In this document: positions 39,270 through 39,743 of the stretch, piece after piece | How positions within the stretch are numbered: the first letter of the stretch is position 1 | Layout of the letters: every line of letters begins with the position of its first letter | Source: an uncultured Bacteroidales bacterium | GTDB taxonomy: Bacteria; Bacteroidota; Bacteroidia; Bacteroidales; UBA932 | DNA: 39,743 bases | Reading direction: 5' to 3' | Assembly: GCA_946625485.1 (NCBI GenBank) | Contig: CAMOTB010000008.1 | Coordinates: 1 to 39,743 of the forward strand | Made by a program: the position numbers and the translations under genes | Notes under the pieces: model-generated | Seen by the model: the letters and a program-made list of their open reading frames with translations, nothing else | Databases searched by the model: none | What the model was told of the DNA's origin: nothing

Positions 39270-39743
39270 TTACTTCTGCTTCAGGAAGCGCTCCGCATCC
39301 AGGGCCGCCTTGCAGCCGGACGCCGCCGCCGTGATCGCCTGGCGATACCGGGGATCCTGCACGTCACCCGCTGCAAAAACGCCTTCCACATTGGTACGCG
39401 AAGACTTCCCGTCCGTCACGATATAACCTTCCGCATCCGTCTCAATCCAACGGGAGAAAACCTCCGTGACGGGATGATGGCCGATCGCGAGGAAAAAGCC
39501 GTCGATCTCAATATCAAAAACAGTACCATCCTTGCGCAGCAGCCGGGCGCCGGTCACCTTTTCGCCGTCGCCGAGCACTTCCTGCGTATTGCAGTTCCAG
39601 AGGATCTCGATGTTCTCCATCGCCCGCACCTTCTCCTGCATCGCGTCCGAAGCGCGCAGCACGTCGCGGCGCACGATCATATAGACCTTCTTGCAAAGGC
39701 CGGCCAGGTACGTAGCTTCCTCGCAGGCCGTGTCTCCGCCGCC
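39270..39743 (-). CDS. trxB: Thioredoxin reductase, C-terminal part (5' end beyond window)
   Basis: The last 157 residues of TrxB are visible, running in from beyond the right edge. GGGDTACEEATYL at the window edge is the NADPH-binding GGGD(S/T)A.EEA motif, followed by VYMIVRRDVLRAS. GVFAAGDVQDPRYRQAITAA is the C-terminal FAD motif, and AALDAERFL ends the family core. The redox-active CxxC lies upstream and is not in the window. The enzyme reduces thioredoxin with NADPH. Confidence 0.95.
   Translation of the reverse strand, partial: GGGDTACEEATYLAGLCKKVYMIVRRDVLRASDAMQEKVRAMENIEILWNCNTQEVLGDGEKVTGARLLRKDGTVFDIEIDGFFLAIGHHPVTEVFSRWIETDAEGYIVTDGKSSRTNVEGVFAAGDVQDPRYRQAITAAASGCKAALDAERFLKQK

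Overview
This window looks like chromosome from a GC-rich member of the Bacteroidales. Three things support this. The gene families are typical of Bacteroidota: an Rpb6/omega-type RpoZ, S46 dipeptidyl peptidase, DUF4876, DUF6850, OmpH/Skp lipoprotein and a TonB receptor with an N-terminal carboxypeptidase-regulatory domain. The order pdxJ <> nadK-uppS-bamA-skp is typical of the phylum. Many start codons are preceded by the Bacteroidota -7 element TAnnTTTG. The species cannot be named from the sequence. There are no rRNA or tRNA genes, CRISPR arrays, phage genes or transposase genes.

Layout. 1-1.3 kb: the 3' end of a SpoU-type rRNA methyltransferase gene, then ssb and a strong terminator. 1.3-3.9 kb (-): a DASS/SLC13 symporter and an OprO/P-like porin, likely one uptake operon. 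4.0-14.2 kb (-): a tight five-gene operon of TonB-dependent receptor, DUF4876 lipoprotein, DUF6850 barrel, M16 zinc protease and a second outer-membrane barrel. Divergent from it, 14.3-18.4 kb (+): a membrane polyferredoxin fused to a degenerate HMA-like domain, and an S46 dipeptidyl peptidase 4 bases later. 18.5-22.5 kb: a GH29 alpha-fucosidase facing a GH127 lipoprotein, and a small nitroreductase. 22.7-27.2 kb: gdhA facing korB/korA, two enzymes that share 2-oxoglutarate. 27.2-32 kb (-): nadK, uppS, bamA and skp. 32-36.3 kb (+): pdxJ, an OmpH-like lipoprotein, a GT4 glycosyltransferase and a LysM/PBP1 fusion protein. 36.3-39.7 kb (-): the 3' part of trxB, then bamD, rpoZ and recN.

Two things stand out. 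First, the 4.0-18.4 kb divergent locus combines a surface receptor and lipoprotein, two related barrels, an M16 protease, a membrane electron-transfer protein and a dipeptidyl peptidase. This parts list would suit protease-assisted capture of a metal, haem or peptide ligand, broadly like the FusA/FusC ferredoxin-piracy logic but with different accessory proteins; the function is inference. Second, three intergenic regions (1192-1281, 22500-22581, 24177-24247) carry an unusual repeat. Its apical core of about 28 nt is nearly identical between copies, while the 22-31-bp stem arms have unrelated sequences yet remain self-complementary in each copy. Two of the copies flank gdhA in opposite orientation.

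The rest is core metabolism and envelope biogenesis. It suggests an anaerobe that ferments amino acids and peptides (dipeptidyl peptidase, glutamate dehydrogenase, 2-oxoacid:ferredoxin oxidoreductase) and has some glycan-degrading capacity.
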